A DNA stretch of 64,000 nt from Paenibacillus hamazuiensis. GTDB taxonomy: Bacteria; Bacillota; Bacilli; Paenibacillales; NBRC-103111. The translations under genes and the position numbers were made by a program. Of the stretch, positions 18,753 to 28,197 are shown piece after piece (position 1 is the first letter of the stretch; every line of letters begins with the position of its first letter). Where the stretch lies: the NCBI RefSeq assembly GCF_023276405.1, contig NZ_JALRMO010000001.1, positions 7,789,501 to 7,853,500 on the forward strand, in the 5' to 3' direction. Below the pieces are notes generated by a model, which was not told the DNA's origin, made no database searches, and was given only the letters and a program-made list of their open reading frames with translations.

Positions 18753-18937
18753 TAGCGGAACTCACGTTCGCTATCCTCGGGTAAATGGGTATATACGAAT
18801 AAATAGAGGAACTGAGATGCGTTAAATCCGTGGAAGATGGCTTGAGGAACGGGAAAACAGACAAATAGATCACCTGAGTTCCGCTAATTTCCAAAAAGAT
18901 CCGAAACTGACCCATTTAGCGCACCATAGTTCCTCTA
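18753..18937 (-). repeat. Four-unit inverted-pair element, copy A (family 1)
   Basis: A 185-bp element made of four 22-nt units: 18753-18774 and 18804-18825 forward, 18865-18886 and 18916-18937 reverse. Units read from TAGAGGAACT or TAGCGGAACT to GCTAA, GTTAA or CTAT. Start-to-start spacing is 51, 61, 51 nt. Reverse-complemented, its spacers align with those of the copy at 58841 (for example the TTTTTGGAAAT spacer end beside a unit), so this copy is inverted relative to the other two. It lies between the convergent MerR and acyltransferase genes. Confidence 0.85.
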
Positions 18938-18966
18938 AGTCCGTTGGACCTACCAGCATTGGGCGG

Positions 18967-19151
18967 GCGGGCCGCCCGCGCCGTGCAGGGTAGCCGCCCA
19001 CGCCCGCAGGTGCAGCCGCCCGCGCCGCGCAGGGCCAGCCGCCCGCCCCGCGCAAGGGCAACCGCCCGCGCCGTGCAGGACCAGCCGCCCGCCCCGCGCA
19101 AGGGCAGCCGCCCGCGCCGCGCAGGGCCTACCGCTTGCGCCGCGTAAGGCC
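18967..19151 (-). repeat. GC-rich 23-bp tandem repeat at the 3' end of the acyltransferase gene
   Basis: About eight copies of a 22-23-nt unit, read on the minus strand as GGCCCTGCGCGGCGCGGG plus CGGCT. The first copy (19129-19151) is the last seven codons of the acyltransferase plus most of its stop codon. The other copies lie past the stop codon and lack it. The array looks like expansion of the gene's own terminal codons. Confidence 0.8.
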
Positions 19152-20258
19152 CACCGCCGCGGCGGCCCGGCGCAGCACCATCGCCAGCAGCACCGAGCCG
19201 GCTGCGCACAAGGCAAAAGCGAGCAGCGTGCGCACCGTCGTGCTCACGCCTGGCAGCAGCAGGTCGGCCGCCCATGTGGCGCCGACAAGCACCAGTGCAT
19301 GGGCCAGGTACGCCGTGTACGAGTACCCGCCCACTGCGGCGGCGGCCCGGCGCAGCTTCTCGCCCGCCCGGCGCGAGAACGCCAGGGCGATCAGGTGCAT
19401 CGCCGGCACGGACACGATCAAAAACGCCGCCATCAGCGGCTGCACGAGCAGCGTGTCGTTGTAATGAATGACCAGCTGCGGCTCATAGCGGAAATGGGAA
19501 ACGATCACATACAGCATGAGCAGGATGAAGGCGAAATATACGGACAGCAGCGGCGTTTTCCACCGCTCGAGCCAGCTTCTCCACGGACCGATCGCAAGCC
19601 CCGCCGCTGCGCCGAGCACGAAATAAAATATAAAATACAGCGCGTTCCGGTCGGCATATTCGCCGAACAGGCCGCCGATCACAGGGATGCCCAAAGCCCC
19701 GACGAAGCCGTTGACCGGCCCCGTTACTGCGGTAAGCCCAATGTACGCCGCACCGAGCACGGCCAGCAAAACCGCCGCGGCACGGGCAGAGCCTACGAAC
19801 TTCGCTCCCCATAAGATGACGCGGCGGAGCGGCGGGAAGAGCATATAAAACTGAAAAATCATTACGATATACCACAGATGATACGACGACTTCCCTGTTA
19901 GCGCGAGCAAGCCGAATTCGCGGAAATCCGCCCAGGACGTATAAGTTAAGCTGTAGCTGATCGCCCCGTAAACAACCACCCATGGCAGGTACGGGAGCAC
20001 GATGTCTTTCAGCCTTTTCCGCATAAAATCGAAATAACGGACACCGCCGCTATAATTGTAGAACAGGACCAGACCGGTGATGAATATAAACATCGGCACG
20101 GCAAATTTCGTCAGCATCAAAATAAACCCGAGCAGTAAGCCGTCCGCCAGCTTCGACTCGGGGGTGTACGCGTAATGCCCGATTGCGTGCTGCAGCACGA
20201 CGGCGAGAAACGCAAACGCGCGCAGCGCCTCGATTTCCTCCAGCTTTTGTTTTTTCAT
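19128..20258 (-). CDS. Acyltransferase-3 family membrane protein
   Basis: The 376-residue protein belongs to the acyltransferase-3 family (about ten membrane segments), whose members O-acetylate polysaccharides, lipids or other surface molecules. The catalytic-type histidine is in ALRAFAFLAVVLQHAIGH near the N-terminus, and RKRLKDIVLPYLPW is typical. AAAAGAGG precedes the ATG at 20258. The C-terminal GLTRRKR is encoded by the first unit of a 23-bp tandem repeat that runs on past the stop. Confidence 0.88.
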   Translation of the reverse strand: MKKQKLEEIEALRAFAFLAVVLQHAIGHYAYTPESKLADGLLLGFILMLTKFAVPMFIFITGLVLFYNYSGGVRYFDFMRKRLKDIVLPYLPWVVVYGAISYSLTYTSWADFREFGLLALTGKSSYHLWYIVMIFQFYMLFPPLRRVILWGAKFVGSARAAAVLLAVLGAAYIGLTAVTGPVNGFVGALGIPVIGGLFGEYADRNALYFIFYFVLGAAAGLAIGPWRSWLERWKTPLLSVYFAFILLMLYVIVSHFRYEPQLVIHYNDTLLVQPLMAAFLIVSVPAMHLIALAFSRRAGEKLRRAAAAVGGYSYTAYLAHALVLVGATWAADLLLPGVSTTVRTLLAFALCAAGSVLLAMVLRRAAAAVGLTRRKR

Positions 20259-20480
20259 GTAAGCAGCCTCTTTTCATGTTACAGATGCAGTTGGGATAGG
20301 TTTCCAAATAATGTTTACCTATAAGATAGTACTGAATTCCGGAACTTGCGTCAAACGGCGTCGGTCGCATCCCAAGTCAAATGAGCAGCCAAATTCCACA
20401 ACCCTGTGCAAACATTCGGTATTTATTTCCCCGGCCCTATGGGCTACAATTTGTACAAAAAGACGAAGGAAGATGATACT

Positions 20481-21503
20481 GTGACGAAAACATTCGGTGC
20501 CGCGCTCGTTGGCTGCGGTTCAATATCCGGCGTTCATTTGAAATCGTTTGCGGGGCTTGAACTTGCCGAGCTGAAGGTCGTCGTCGATACCGACGAAGAG
20601 CTCGCAAAGCGGACTGCGCAGCAGTACGGCTGCGATTATTTGACCGACTACAGGCAGCTGTTCCACCGCGAGGACGTGCAGGTCGTTCACCTGTGCACTC
20701 CGCATCATCTGCATGCGCCTTTGGCCGTGGAGCTTTTGGCTGCGGGAAAGCACGTGCTTACGGAGAAGCCGATGGCGCAAAACAAGCAAGCGGCCGCAAG
20801 TCTGCTGCAAGCTGCCGCTCAAAATCCGAACGTCCAGCTCGGCGTCATTTTCCAAAACCGATACAACCCGGCGTCGCAGCGGATCAAGCAATTTCTCGAT
20901 TCCGGCGAGCTCGGCAAGCTGATTTGCATGAAGGGGCTCGTCACCTGGTACCGGAACGAAAACTATTATATAACCCCGTGGAAGGGCAAATGGGAAACCG
21001 AAGGCGGCGGCGTACTGATTAACCAATCGATCCATACGCTCGATCTGCTGCAGTGGTTCGGCGGGGAGATCGCCAGCATTAAAGGCTCCATTTCCAACGA
21101 TTCGCTCGAAGGGGTTATCGAGGTTGAAGATACCGCCCATGCGCTGATTCAGTTCAAAAGCGGCGTGAGAGCGATTTTTTATGCGACGAATGCATACTTG
21201 CAAAACTCCCCGGTCGAGGTGGAGCTTGTATTTGAGCAGGGGACGCTGTACATGCGTGGAGACTATCTGTACTTGCGCAAGGGCGATCAGGAGACGATGC
21301 TCTGCGAGCCGCGGGTGAACGATTTGGGGGAAAAATCGTACTGGGGCGTCAGCCACGCCGTGCAAATTCGCGATTTTTACGAGCATCTTGCGGCGGGTAA
21401 GCCGTTTTGGATCGATGCCCGCGAAGGCGTGAAGGCGCTGACGATGGTGCTGGACATTTATGAATCGTCGCGGGCTCAGAAAGCTGTGCCGTTTTTGGTG
21501 TAG
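20481..21503 (+). CDS. Gfo/Idh/MocA-family oxidoreductase
   Basis: The 340-residue product has an N-terminal NAD(P)-binding fold (ALVGCGSISGVH, residues 8-19), the family EKP motif at E95-P97 (HVLTEKPMAQN) and the NQSIHTLDLLQWF helix of the C-terminal domain. Such enzymes oxidise or reduce sugars or inositols. The start is GTG at 20481 with GAAGGA upstream; the frame is open from 20406. TACAAT at 20445-20450 may be its -10 element. It ends in a strong terminator and is a single-gene unit. Confidence 0.92.
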   Translation: MTKTFGAALVGCGSISGVHLKSFAGLELAELKVVVDTDEELAKRTAQQYGCDYLTDYRQLFHREDVQVVHLCTPHHLHAPLAVELLAAGKHVLTEKPMAQNKQAAASLLQAAAQNPNVQLGVIFQNRYNPASQRIKQFLDSGELGKLICMKGLVTWYRNENYYITPWKGKWETEGGGVLINQSIHTLDLLQWFGGEIASIKGSISNDSLEGVIEVEDTAHALIQFKSGVRAIFYATNAYLQNSPVEVELVFEQGTLYMRGDYLYLRKGDQETMLCEPRVNDLGEKSYWGVSHAVQIRDFYEHLAAGKPFWIDAREGVKALTMVLDIYESSRAQKAVPFLV

Positions 21504-21513
21504 AAACGAAATA

Positions 21514-21548
21514 TCCCTCTGGCCATGATGCCGGAGGGATTATTTTTT
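21514..21548 (+). terminator. Intrinsic terminator after the oxidoreductase gene
   Basis: ATCCCTCTGGC pairs with GCCGGAGGGAT (11 bp, one G-T pair), loop CATGAT, then TATTTTTT. Confidence 0.9.
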
Positions 21549-21720
21549 GAGAAGCCGCTGAAAGATCAGCCTGTCCGGCATAAGGTTTTTGCCCGAATGT
21601 CAGGATTCATGCCTGACCACCCCGCCGGTAACGAGCACGGGCGGTTCAGGGGTCTTGGGGAGCCCAATGAGGCCAGGCTCAACCCAATGCGGAGCTCGCT
21701 CCGCTTGTCATCCAAGCCGA
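21549..21720. other. Intergenic stretch without a recognisable gene
   Basis: No credible coding frame. It contains a small hairpin GTCAGG-ATTCAT-GCCTGAC near 21599-21616 and leads into repeat copy B. Confidence 0.4.
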
Positions 21721-21905
21721 TAGAGGAACTACAGTGCGCTAAAATAACCATTTCGACAGGTTTGCCAACAATAAAGGAACTACGGTGCTTTATTTACTTG
21801 TTTTGCGGGGCTGTACGCCGTATATGACCGATTTAGCGCATCTCAGTTCCTCTAATAAATCGGCTGTGCCCATTATCCGCAGAATAGCGAACGTCAGTTC
21901 CTCTA
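21721..21905 (+). repeat. Four-unit inverted-pair element, copy B (family 1)
   Basis: A 185-bp element with 22-nt units at 21721-21742 and 21772-21793 (forward), 21833-21854 and 21884-21905 (reverse); spacing 51, 61, 51 nt. The second unit has matched ends TAAAG ... CTTTAT where other units have TAGCG ... CGCTAT, so the unit ends covary. It lies between the convergent oxidoreductase and alpha/beta-hydrolase genes. Confidence 0.88.
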
Positions 21906-21980
21906 AACGCAGCTGGAGCCGGAAGCCAAATAGCCAAAGGCGGCCATTTTATCCCCAAAGTGCCTTGCATGCGCCACATT

Positions 21981-22925
21981 CTACTGAAGCTTCGCAAAGA
22001 AATCGAGCACCTTCTGTTCATACGCTTTCGGATCGGCGGCATGCGATTTCGCATGCCCTTCGTTCGTCGTCTGCCAGAGCTCGAACTTGTCGGGGTGCAG
22101 CTTGTAGATCGCTTCGCTGTTGGCGAACGGAATCGAGTGATCGTTTACGCTGTGAATGAACAGCACCGGACGCGGATACACTTTGCCGGACGCAGCGAGC
22201 GCATCCACGCCGTCCGGGTCGATGCCGGTTACCGGAGGGATCAGCCCGAGAATCAGCGGAGTGAACGGGAAATTCGGAAGGTGCGACCAGACCGGCAGGT
22301 TTTCCCGCAAATATTTGGTCAGATGAGCGAACGGGCTGTCTGCTACGATGCCGGCGACGGCAGGCTCTTCCGCTGCGGCCATGAGGGATGTGGTGGCCCC
22401 CATCGAAAAGCCGACCAGGCCGATTTTAACGCCCTGCTGATTAGCTTTGACCCAGTCGATGGCGCCGAGCAGGTCGTTTTTCTCGAAGTAGCCGACCGAT
22501 GTCAGCTTGCCCTCCGATTCGCCGGAGTTGCGGAAGTCGAACATCAGCACATTGTACCCGCGTTCGACGAGCGCCCCGGCGAGGTCCATGGCCTGAGCTT
22601 CCGTTTGGAGCCGATTGTTGCGGTAGCCGTGAGCCAAAACCAAGGTCATATTCGTGCGGGGCTCCGCTCCGGGAAGAAACCATCCGTTCAGATTGACGTC
22701 TTTTGTACGGCTCATAAATTGTACGTTATCGAAAGCAAGCCCGTGTTTATCGGGCGAATCGGTGAGTGCCTCGCGGGCCGGATGGGTGAGCTGCCAACCG
22801 ACGTAGACGGAGATGCCGACGCTCGCCAGAGCCAGCACCAGCAAAGCCGCCAGCAAGATCCACAGGATTCGGGTTGGCGCGCTTCTGCGGCGGGGAGCAC
22901 GGGTGATCGCTGGAGTAGGTCTCAT
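21981..22925 (-). CDS. Membrane-anchored alpha/beta hydrolase
   Basis: The 314-residue protein has an N-terminal membrane segment (about 19-45, after basic residues) that places the catalytic domain outside the membrane. A complete triad is visible: S174 in GFSMG, D262 in HSVNDHSIP and H291 in NEGHAKS; LAHGYRNN near 98-104 forms the oxyanion region. It resembles the YqkD/Bem46-like esterase group, whose substrates are unknown. The gene is convergent with the oxidoreductase and separated from it by repeat copy B. Confidence 0.9.
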   Translation of the reverse strand: MRPTPAITRAPRRRSAPTRILWILLAALLVLALASVGISVYVGWQLTHPAREALTDSPDKHGLAFDNVQFMSRTKDVNLNGWFLPGAEPRTNMTLVLAHGYRNNRLQTEAQAMDLAGALVERGYNVLMFDFRNSGESEGKLTSVGYFEKNDLLGAIDWVKANQQGVKIGLVGFSMGATTSLMAAAEEPAVAGIVADSPFAHLTKYLRENLPVWSHLPNFPFTPLILGLIPPVTGIDPDGVDALAASGKVYPRPVLFIHSVNDHSIPFANSEAIYKLHPDKFELWQTTNEGHAKSHAADPKAYEQKVLDFFAKLQ

Positions 22926-23006
22926 GCCACCGTTCCTTTCTGCTGAAAATGTCTTTCTCCATTATACGACATTTTGCAGCAGCGTCACTTCTTTTTTACC
23001 GGAATA

Positions 23007-23697
<691 letters not shown>

Positions 23698-23737
23698 GGC
23701 AGCCCGGGGACAGCTCTTTTTTTAGCGGGGCCGGCAA

Positions 23738-25027
23738 TTATCCCGCAGCGATTTGCTGGCCCGCTTCGGCCGCTGCCGTTGCCTGGCTTTGGCCTTGCGG
23801 GTTGAACTGCTTCTCGCTTTTTGCGATGACGACCGTCGCCACGGAGTTGCCGATCAGGTTCGTGATGGCGCGCGCTTCGGACATAAAGCGGTCGACGCCG
23901 AGCAGCAGCGCCATGCCTTCGACCGGAATCGGCGTACCCGGGATGGCGGTCAGCGTCGCGGCGAGCGTAATAAAGCCGGAGCCGGTAACGCCGGCGGCGC
24001 CTTTGGACGTCAGCATCAAAATGCCAAGCACGGTCAACACCTGCACCCAGGAAAGCTCAAGTCCGTATGCCTGGGCAATGAACAGCGCGGCCATTGACAA
24101 ATAGATCGAGGTGCCGTCAAGGTTAAACGAGTATCCGGTCGGAACGACCAGGCCGACAACCGACTTGGAGCAGCCGTACTGCTCGAGGCGCTGCATAAGA
24201 CGCGGCAGCGCCGATTCGGAAGACGATGTGCCGAGCACGAGCAGCAGCTCTTCTTTAATAAATTTCAGCAAATTGAACACGCTAAAGCCGTAGATTTTAC
24301 CAACCAGGCCGAGAACGACGACGACGAACAAAAACATGGTGATGTAGACGGAACCCATCATTTTGCCGAGGGAGAACAGGGAAGCGATGCCGAATTTCCC
24401 GATCGTGTAGGCCATGGCGCCGCCCGCGGCAAACGGGGAAAAGCGCATGATGAGACTTACCAGCTTGAAGAACACGTCGTTTAATTTTTCGAACAGCTCG
24501 ACCACCGGTTTGCCTTTGGAGCCAAGGGAAGCCAGGGCCAAACCGAACAGAATGGAAAAGAACAGCACCGGCAGCATTTCGCCTTTGGTGAAGGCGCCGA
24601 TCGCATTATCCGGGATGATGCTGGCAATGAAATCGACGAAGCCGTGAGGCGTTTCCGCCGCTTGTTTCGTATACTTGGCGACTTCCGCAGCGCTTTTGCC
24701 GACCTTGCTCGTATCCATGCCGCTTCCCGGATGAATGATATACATAACGGCAATACCGATCGCCATGGCGAAAGTGGTGATGATTTCAAAATACAGCAGC
24801 GCTTTGCCGCCGATGCGGCCGATTTTTTTCATATCGCCCATGCCGGCGAAGCCGATGACGATCGTGAAGAAGACGATCGGCGCAATAACCATCTTGATCA
24901 TTTTGACGAAAATATCGCCGAGAACTTTAAGCTCGACACCGAACGCCGGGTTAAATTGGCCGATCAATATGCCGATAACGATTGCGATGAGCACTTGAAC
25001 CGTCAAGTTTTTCAAATTAATTCTCAT
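23738..25027 (-). CDS. dctA: C4-dicarboxylate:cation symporter (DctA family)
   Basis: The 429-residue membrane carrier belongs to the glutamate/dicarboxylate symporter family: about eight membrane helices, the serine-rich GTSSSESALPRLMQ hairpin loop and the AGVTGSGFITLAATL second hairpin. It imports succinate, fumarate or malate with protons or sodium, matching the DctA/DctP branch. GAGGGA precedes the ATG. A near-consensus cre site lies 117 bp upstream, and a DctS/DctR pair lies 2.5 kb away on the same strand, so induction by dicarboxylates with glucose repression is expected, as in Bacillus subtilis. Confidence 0.9.
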   Translation of the reverse strand: MRINLKNLTVQVLIAIVIGILIGQFNPAFGVELKVLGDIFVKMIKMVIAPIVFFTIVIGFAGMGDMKKIGRIGGKALLYFEIITTFAMAIGIAVMYIIHPGSGMDTSKVGKSAAEVAKYTKQAAETPHGFVDFIASIIPDNAIGAFTKGEMLPVLFFSILFGLALASLGSKGKPVVELFEKLNDVFFKLVSLIMRFSPFAAGGAMAYTIGKFGIASLFSLGKMMGSVYITMFLFVVVVLGLVGKIYGFSVFNLLKFIKEELLLVLGTSSSESALPRLMQRLEQYGCSKSVVGLVVPTGYSFNLDGTSIYLSMAALFIAQAYGLELSWVQVLTVLGILMLTSKGAAGVTGSGFITLAATLTAIPGTPIPVEGMALLLGVDRFMSEARAITNLIGNSVATVVIAKSEKQFNPQGQSQATAAAEAGQQIAAG

Positions 25028-25144
25028 GGATGTCCCTCATTTCGTGAAATTTATGCGCTTTCAGGCGCAAAATCATGCCGGTGCTTGCGCCGCTGGGAAT
25101 GGACATACAGCTTTCCTCTCTTCCTGATCTTTCTCTGTGGCTAA

Positions 25145-25158
25145 TGATATCGCTTTCA
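25145..25158. promoter_or_regulatory. Candidate cre (CcpA-binding) site upstream of dctA
   Basis: TGATATCGCTTTCA matches the cre consensus TGWAANCGNTNWCA at all positions but the fourth. It is upstream of dctA; CcpA repression of the B. subtilis dicarboxylate carrier gene is known. Just beyond it, 25194-25210 holds a tandem TTTTGGTC-type direct repeat that could bind a regulator. Confidence 0.55.
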
Positions 25159-25245
25159 CCGGGCTTTGTGTTGATTTGGACATATTGATGCTTTTGGTCA
25201 TTTTGGTCTTGGATAGAAGCGACGGATCAACGCAATGTTATATCG

Positions 25246-25273
25246 TTGACACGCTGCAAAACGGTGTTATAAT
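25246..25273 (+). promoter_or_regulatory. Strong sigma-A promoter for the unknown gene at 25370
   Basis: TTGACA (25246-25251), 16-bp spacer, TATAAT (25268-25273); both hexamers are perfect consensus. The spacer region contains an imperfect dyad GACAC ... GTGTT. Confidence 0.85.
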
Positions 25274-25280
25274 AAAAATA

Positions 25281-25296
25281 GACACCAAAAGGTGTC
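25281..25296 (+). promoter_or_regulatory. Start-site hairpin of the 25370 transcript
   Basis: A perfect GACACC-AAAA-GGTGTC hairpin starts 8 nt after the -10 element, so it would be the extreme 5' end of the mRNA. It could be an operator or a 5' stabilising stem-loop. Confidence 0.5.
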
Positions 25297-25369
25297 GAGT
25301 TAGCGGTTAGTGTTATAAGAAGCAGTTACTCGGGAAAGATACAGTCGCGTCTTAAGAGGAGAGATGAAA

Positions 25370-25834
25370 ATGTCCTATATTGTTGATTTCAAAAATGTAT
25401 CCTCGGTTGGTTTAGAGTCTTCGCCTGTAGCAGAAGCGCTTGCAGGTTTACGTGCTAATGAAGCCCGCTACTTTATGACTAAATACAAGCATGAATTTAC
25501 GGTTGTACCGGCTGAAGAAAGCCGGGAGACCCTGGATTATGTGAACCGAATTCTGAAAGAAGAACGTGATATTGAATTCTCGGCCAAACCATTGGAAACG
25601 TCACGTTTTCAAGTGGAAAATATCAAAATGGCCTACGTCTTTTATGAGGACGGCCTTGCGGTCAACGTCATGTATACGGTTGATGACCCTAAGAAGCGGG
25701 CCGTTGGTTTTAAGCTTTCCGAGGGGATGGAGATACCACAGGAGTTGGAAGGGAAGTTTAAGTTTGCGAGGCAGAAGTCCAAGCTGGCCGGAACCATTCG
25801 GGGCTCGTTTTTTGTAATTAAACGGGAGTATTAA
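25370..25834 (+). CDS. Conserved-looking protein of unknown function
   Basis: I do not recognise this 154-residue protein. It is soluble, without signal peptide or membrane segment, and rich in Lys and Glu. It ends in a basic strand-rich region (AGTIRGSFFVIKREY). The ATG at 25370 is about 8 nt from AGAGGAGAG; an earlier ATG at 25364 is too close. It has an isolated strong promoter, a roughly 90-nt leader with a start-site hairpin and its own terminator. Codon use looks more AT-rich than in the neighbours. High expression is likely; the role is open. Confidence 0.75.
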   Translation: MSYIVDFKNVSSVGLESSPVAEALAGLRANEARYFMTKYKHEFTVVPAEESRETLDYVNRILKEERDIEFSAKPLETSRFQVENIKMAYVFYEDGLAVNVMYTVDDPKKRAVGFKLSEGMEIPQELEGKFKFARQKSKLAGTIRGSFFVIKREY

Positions 25835-25863
25835 AGTAAACAAGCGCAAATGAAGAATCGAGC

Positions 25864-25916
25864 ATGAAAGACCGCCTCGCCGATCCATGTAACGGACCGG
25901 TGAGGCGGTCTTTCAT
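25864..25916. terminator. Bidirectional terminator between unknown gene and HD-GYP gene
   Basis: ATGAAAGACCGCCTCGCCG pairs with CGGTGAGGCGGTCTTTCAT, extended by ATCC/GGA; loop ATGTAAC. The stem is very stable, with short T-runs inside the arms serving both convergent genes. Confidence 0.75.
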
Positions 25917-25925
25917 ACACTAGAG

Positions 25926-27389
25926 CTACCCTTGATGCATTCCCGTTGCGGTCGGCAGGTTGGACACCCGGGTGTCCTCTTTCATCACCTGCAGCGGATA
26001 CAAATAAACGGAAGGATCGCGCTCGCAAAGCCGCGTCCAGGCATCGACGCAGACGGGATCGAAGTGCGTCCCTTTATGTTCGTGCAAAAACTTCATCGCC
26101 TCGCTGTGCGGCCAGGCTTGCCGGTAAGCGCGCGTCGAGGTGAGCGCGTCGTAAACGTCGGCGACCGCAACAATGCGCGCAAGCAGCGGAATTTGCTCTC
26201 CGGCCAGGCGGTCCGGATACCCGGTGCCGTCCCATTTTTCATGATGCCAGCGAATGATTTCCAGCTCCTCGTTCATAAAACCGAGACTTCGGCACATGTC
26301 ATACCCTTTGACCGGATGCTGCTCGATGATCCCCCGCTCCTCGGGCGTCAGCCTGCCGGGTTTGTTTAGCACCGCATCGGGGATCTGGATTTTGCCGACA
26401 TCGTGTATGACCGTCCCCTGTGCGATCGCCCTCAGCTTCTCCGGACTGAGAGCCATTTCCTCGGCGAGCTTCAAGGCGTACATCGTCACCCGGAAATTAT
26501 GACCGGCTGTATATGTATCCTTCGTTTCGGTTGCGAGCACGAGCGCTTTGACGCTGGGGGACATGCAATCGGTGATTCGTTCCACCGGGTCGGTCGTGAA
26601 CAGCGCCCGCATCGCGCCGGCGATCGACCGGTTTGCCGCATACTGGCGGACCAGTCCGATCAGCATGACGATCATGGAGAAGAGCAGCAGGAAATGATAA
26701 ATCCACCAGCTCGCCCGCCATGTCTCCCCGAACGCCATGATCAGCTGCGAGACGATCAGCCACCCGCAGCTGTATACGATCGCCATTTGCAGCGGGAACT
26801 GCGAATACCTATAAGAGTGATAGTAACGCAGCAGCGTAATCAGGTTCAAAAATATCGTCAGCGCGGTGAATATTAATTTGAGCGGATTTACATTCAGCGG
26901 AAGAAGCTCGACGATGCCCGGGCATATCAAGCCGACGATACCGAACAATCCGGTGACCCCGATCCAGCCCGGGAGGAGAAACTTTTCGCGGCCGGCAAGC
27001 AGCTTCACGAACGGATTGTCGGAAGAAAGCGAAGACAGCCAAAGCCACAACGTCGCAAGGGCGATGCTGAGCTGGGCCGCAATGCCGGGCAGCTGGGTCA
27101 CCCCGAGAATAAAATTCGGCGTGGACAAGCCGTGCACCGCGAAAATTTCGGCGAGCGAAATAAAAGCGAGCGAGAGAAATTTGACCTTGATGTTGCGCAG
27201 GCGGCTTCCAGCTACGCCGACGGCCACCGCGATGACCGTGGACAGCAGGGCAACCGAACTCACGATGTAAAAATGTCCCCGCGGCATCGCAAACTTGTGG
27301 TCCATGGTTTCATGCATCGTCAGAAATTCGAACAACAAGAAAGGTATCGCTATAGCAGCAACAGGCCCGATCAAGCTGCGAAATCTCAT
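25926..27389 (-). CDS. HD-GYP cyclic-di-GMP phosphodiesterase with membrane sensor domain
   Basis: The 487-residue protein has seven to eight predicted membrane segments in its first half, then an HD-GYP domain. Metal and catalytic motifs are intact: H329-D330 in HDVGK, paired H382-H383 in RWHHEKWDGTGYP and GYP at 390-392. HD-GYP enzymes hydrolyse cyclic di-GMP, lowering it to favour motility over sessile growth. The membrane part may sense an unknown signal or lipid environment. AAAGGAGA lies upstream of the ATG. The gene stands between a convergent unknown gene and dctR. Confidence 0.9.
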   Translation of the reverse strand: MRFRSLIGPVAAIAIPFLLFEFLTMHETMDHKFAMPRGHFYIVSSVALLSTVIAVAVGVAGSRLRNIKVKFLSLAFISLAEIFAVHGLSTPNFILGVTQLPGIAAQLSIALATLWLWLSSLSSDNPFVKLLAGREKFLLPGWIGVTGLFGIVGLICPGIVELLPLNVNPLKLIFTALTIFLNLITLLRYYHSYRYSQFPLQMAIVYSCGWLIVSQLIMAFGETWRASWWIYHFLLLFSMIVMLIGLVRQYAANRSIAGAMRALFTTDPVERITDCMSPSVKALVLATETKDTYTAGHNFRVTMYALKLAEEMALSPEKLRAIAQGTVIHDVGKIQIPDAVLNKPGRLTPEERGIIEQHPVKGYDMCRSLGFMNEELEIIRWHHEKWDGTGYPDRLAGEQIPLLARIVAVADVYDALTSTRAYRQAWPHSEAMKFLHEHKGTHFDPVCVDAWTRLCERDPSVYLYPLQVMKEDTRVSNLPTATGMHQG

Positions 27390-27495
27390 ACAGGGACCGT
27401 CTCCTTTTCGTTAGGAACCGTTTTCTTTTCAGACGATTTCATCATACCATAAATTGGACAGCCCGAATATTATGGTTTTGTCGAATGATACGTTT

Positions 27496-28197
27496 TTACT
27501 TGGCTCCGCTCCATACGTATTTGTTGACCGGCCGGCCGACTCCGTACTGAAGATCCATCCGCACCTGCCCCGATTTTTCCATGAAATCGAGGTATCTCCT
27601 TGCCGTCACCCGGGCGATGCCGACCCCTTCCGCCACCTCTTCGGCGGACAGCGGCTCCGCCCGGCTCATCAGATGGAGCATAATCTGCTTGAGCGTAACG
27701 GCCTGCAGCCCTTTCGGCAGGTCCGCGGTGGCGACGTCCTTCCCCGGTCTGCCGGGTCCGCCGCGCAGCATCTCGTCCAGCTCCGCCTGGGAAACGGACC
27801 GGTTCTCTTCCAGACGGGCCCGCATAATGCGGTAATTGTCCAGCGCCTGCTTGACCCGTTCGAATTTGAACGGCTTCATGATATAGTCGACGGCGCCGTT
27901 TTGCAGCATGCGCTGAATGGTGCGCAGGTCGTTGGCGGCGCTGATGACGATGACGTCAACCGGCTGCTGCTCCCGGCGTATGCGCGTCAGCGTCTCGATG
28001 CCGTCCAGCGTCGGCATGAATATGTCCAAAATGACGAGATCCGGCCGCAGCTCCTTGATTTTAGCCAGTCCCTCGGCGCCGGTTGAGGCGACGCCGACAA
28101 CCCGGAAGCCGTCGACTTTTTCGACAAATTGCCGGTTCACCTCCTGGACCATCGGATCATCCTCGATCAGCAGCACATCCACCGTCAGTTTACTCAT
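27496..28197 (-). CDS. dctR: Response regulator DctR-like (CitB family)
   Basis: The 233-residue regulator has a receiver domain with phospho-acceptor D58 (LVILDIFMP) and a C-terminal winged HTH (EEVAEGVGIARVTARRYLDFMEKSGQV) of the CitB/DcuR group. The ATG at 28197 overlaps the kinase stop (ATGAGTAA shared) and has GAGGAGG upstream, so the two are translationally coupled. It probably activates dctA 2.5 kb downstream when dicarboxylates are present, as DctR does in Bacillus subtilis. Confidence 0.9.
   Translation of the reverse strand: MSKLTVDVLLIEDDPMVQEVNRQFVEKVDGFRVVGVASTGAEGLAKIKELRPDLVILDIFMPTLDGIETLTRIRREQQPVDVIVISAANDLRTIQRMLQNGAVDYIMKPFKFERVKQALDNYRIMRARLEENRSVSQAELDEMLRGGPGRPGKDVATADLPKGLQAVTLKQIMLHLMSRAEPLSAEEVAEGVGIARVTARRYLDFMEKSGQVRMDLQYGVGRPVNKYVWSGAK

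Noticed and set aside
18753-18937. The four-unit repeats as a CRISPR array
   Set aside because: Units are in two orientations, only four per place, spacers are homologous between copies and no cas genes are present.
18950-19275. Several short GC-rich frames in the tandem repeat region
   Set aside because: They are translations of a 23-bp satellite in all frames with no start signals.
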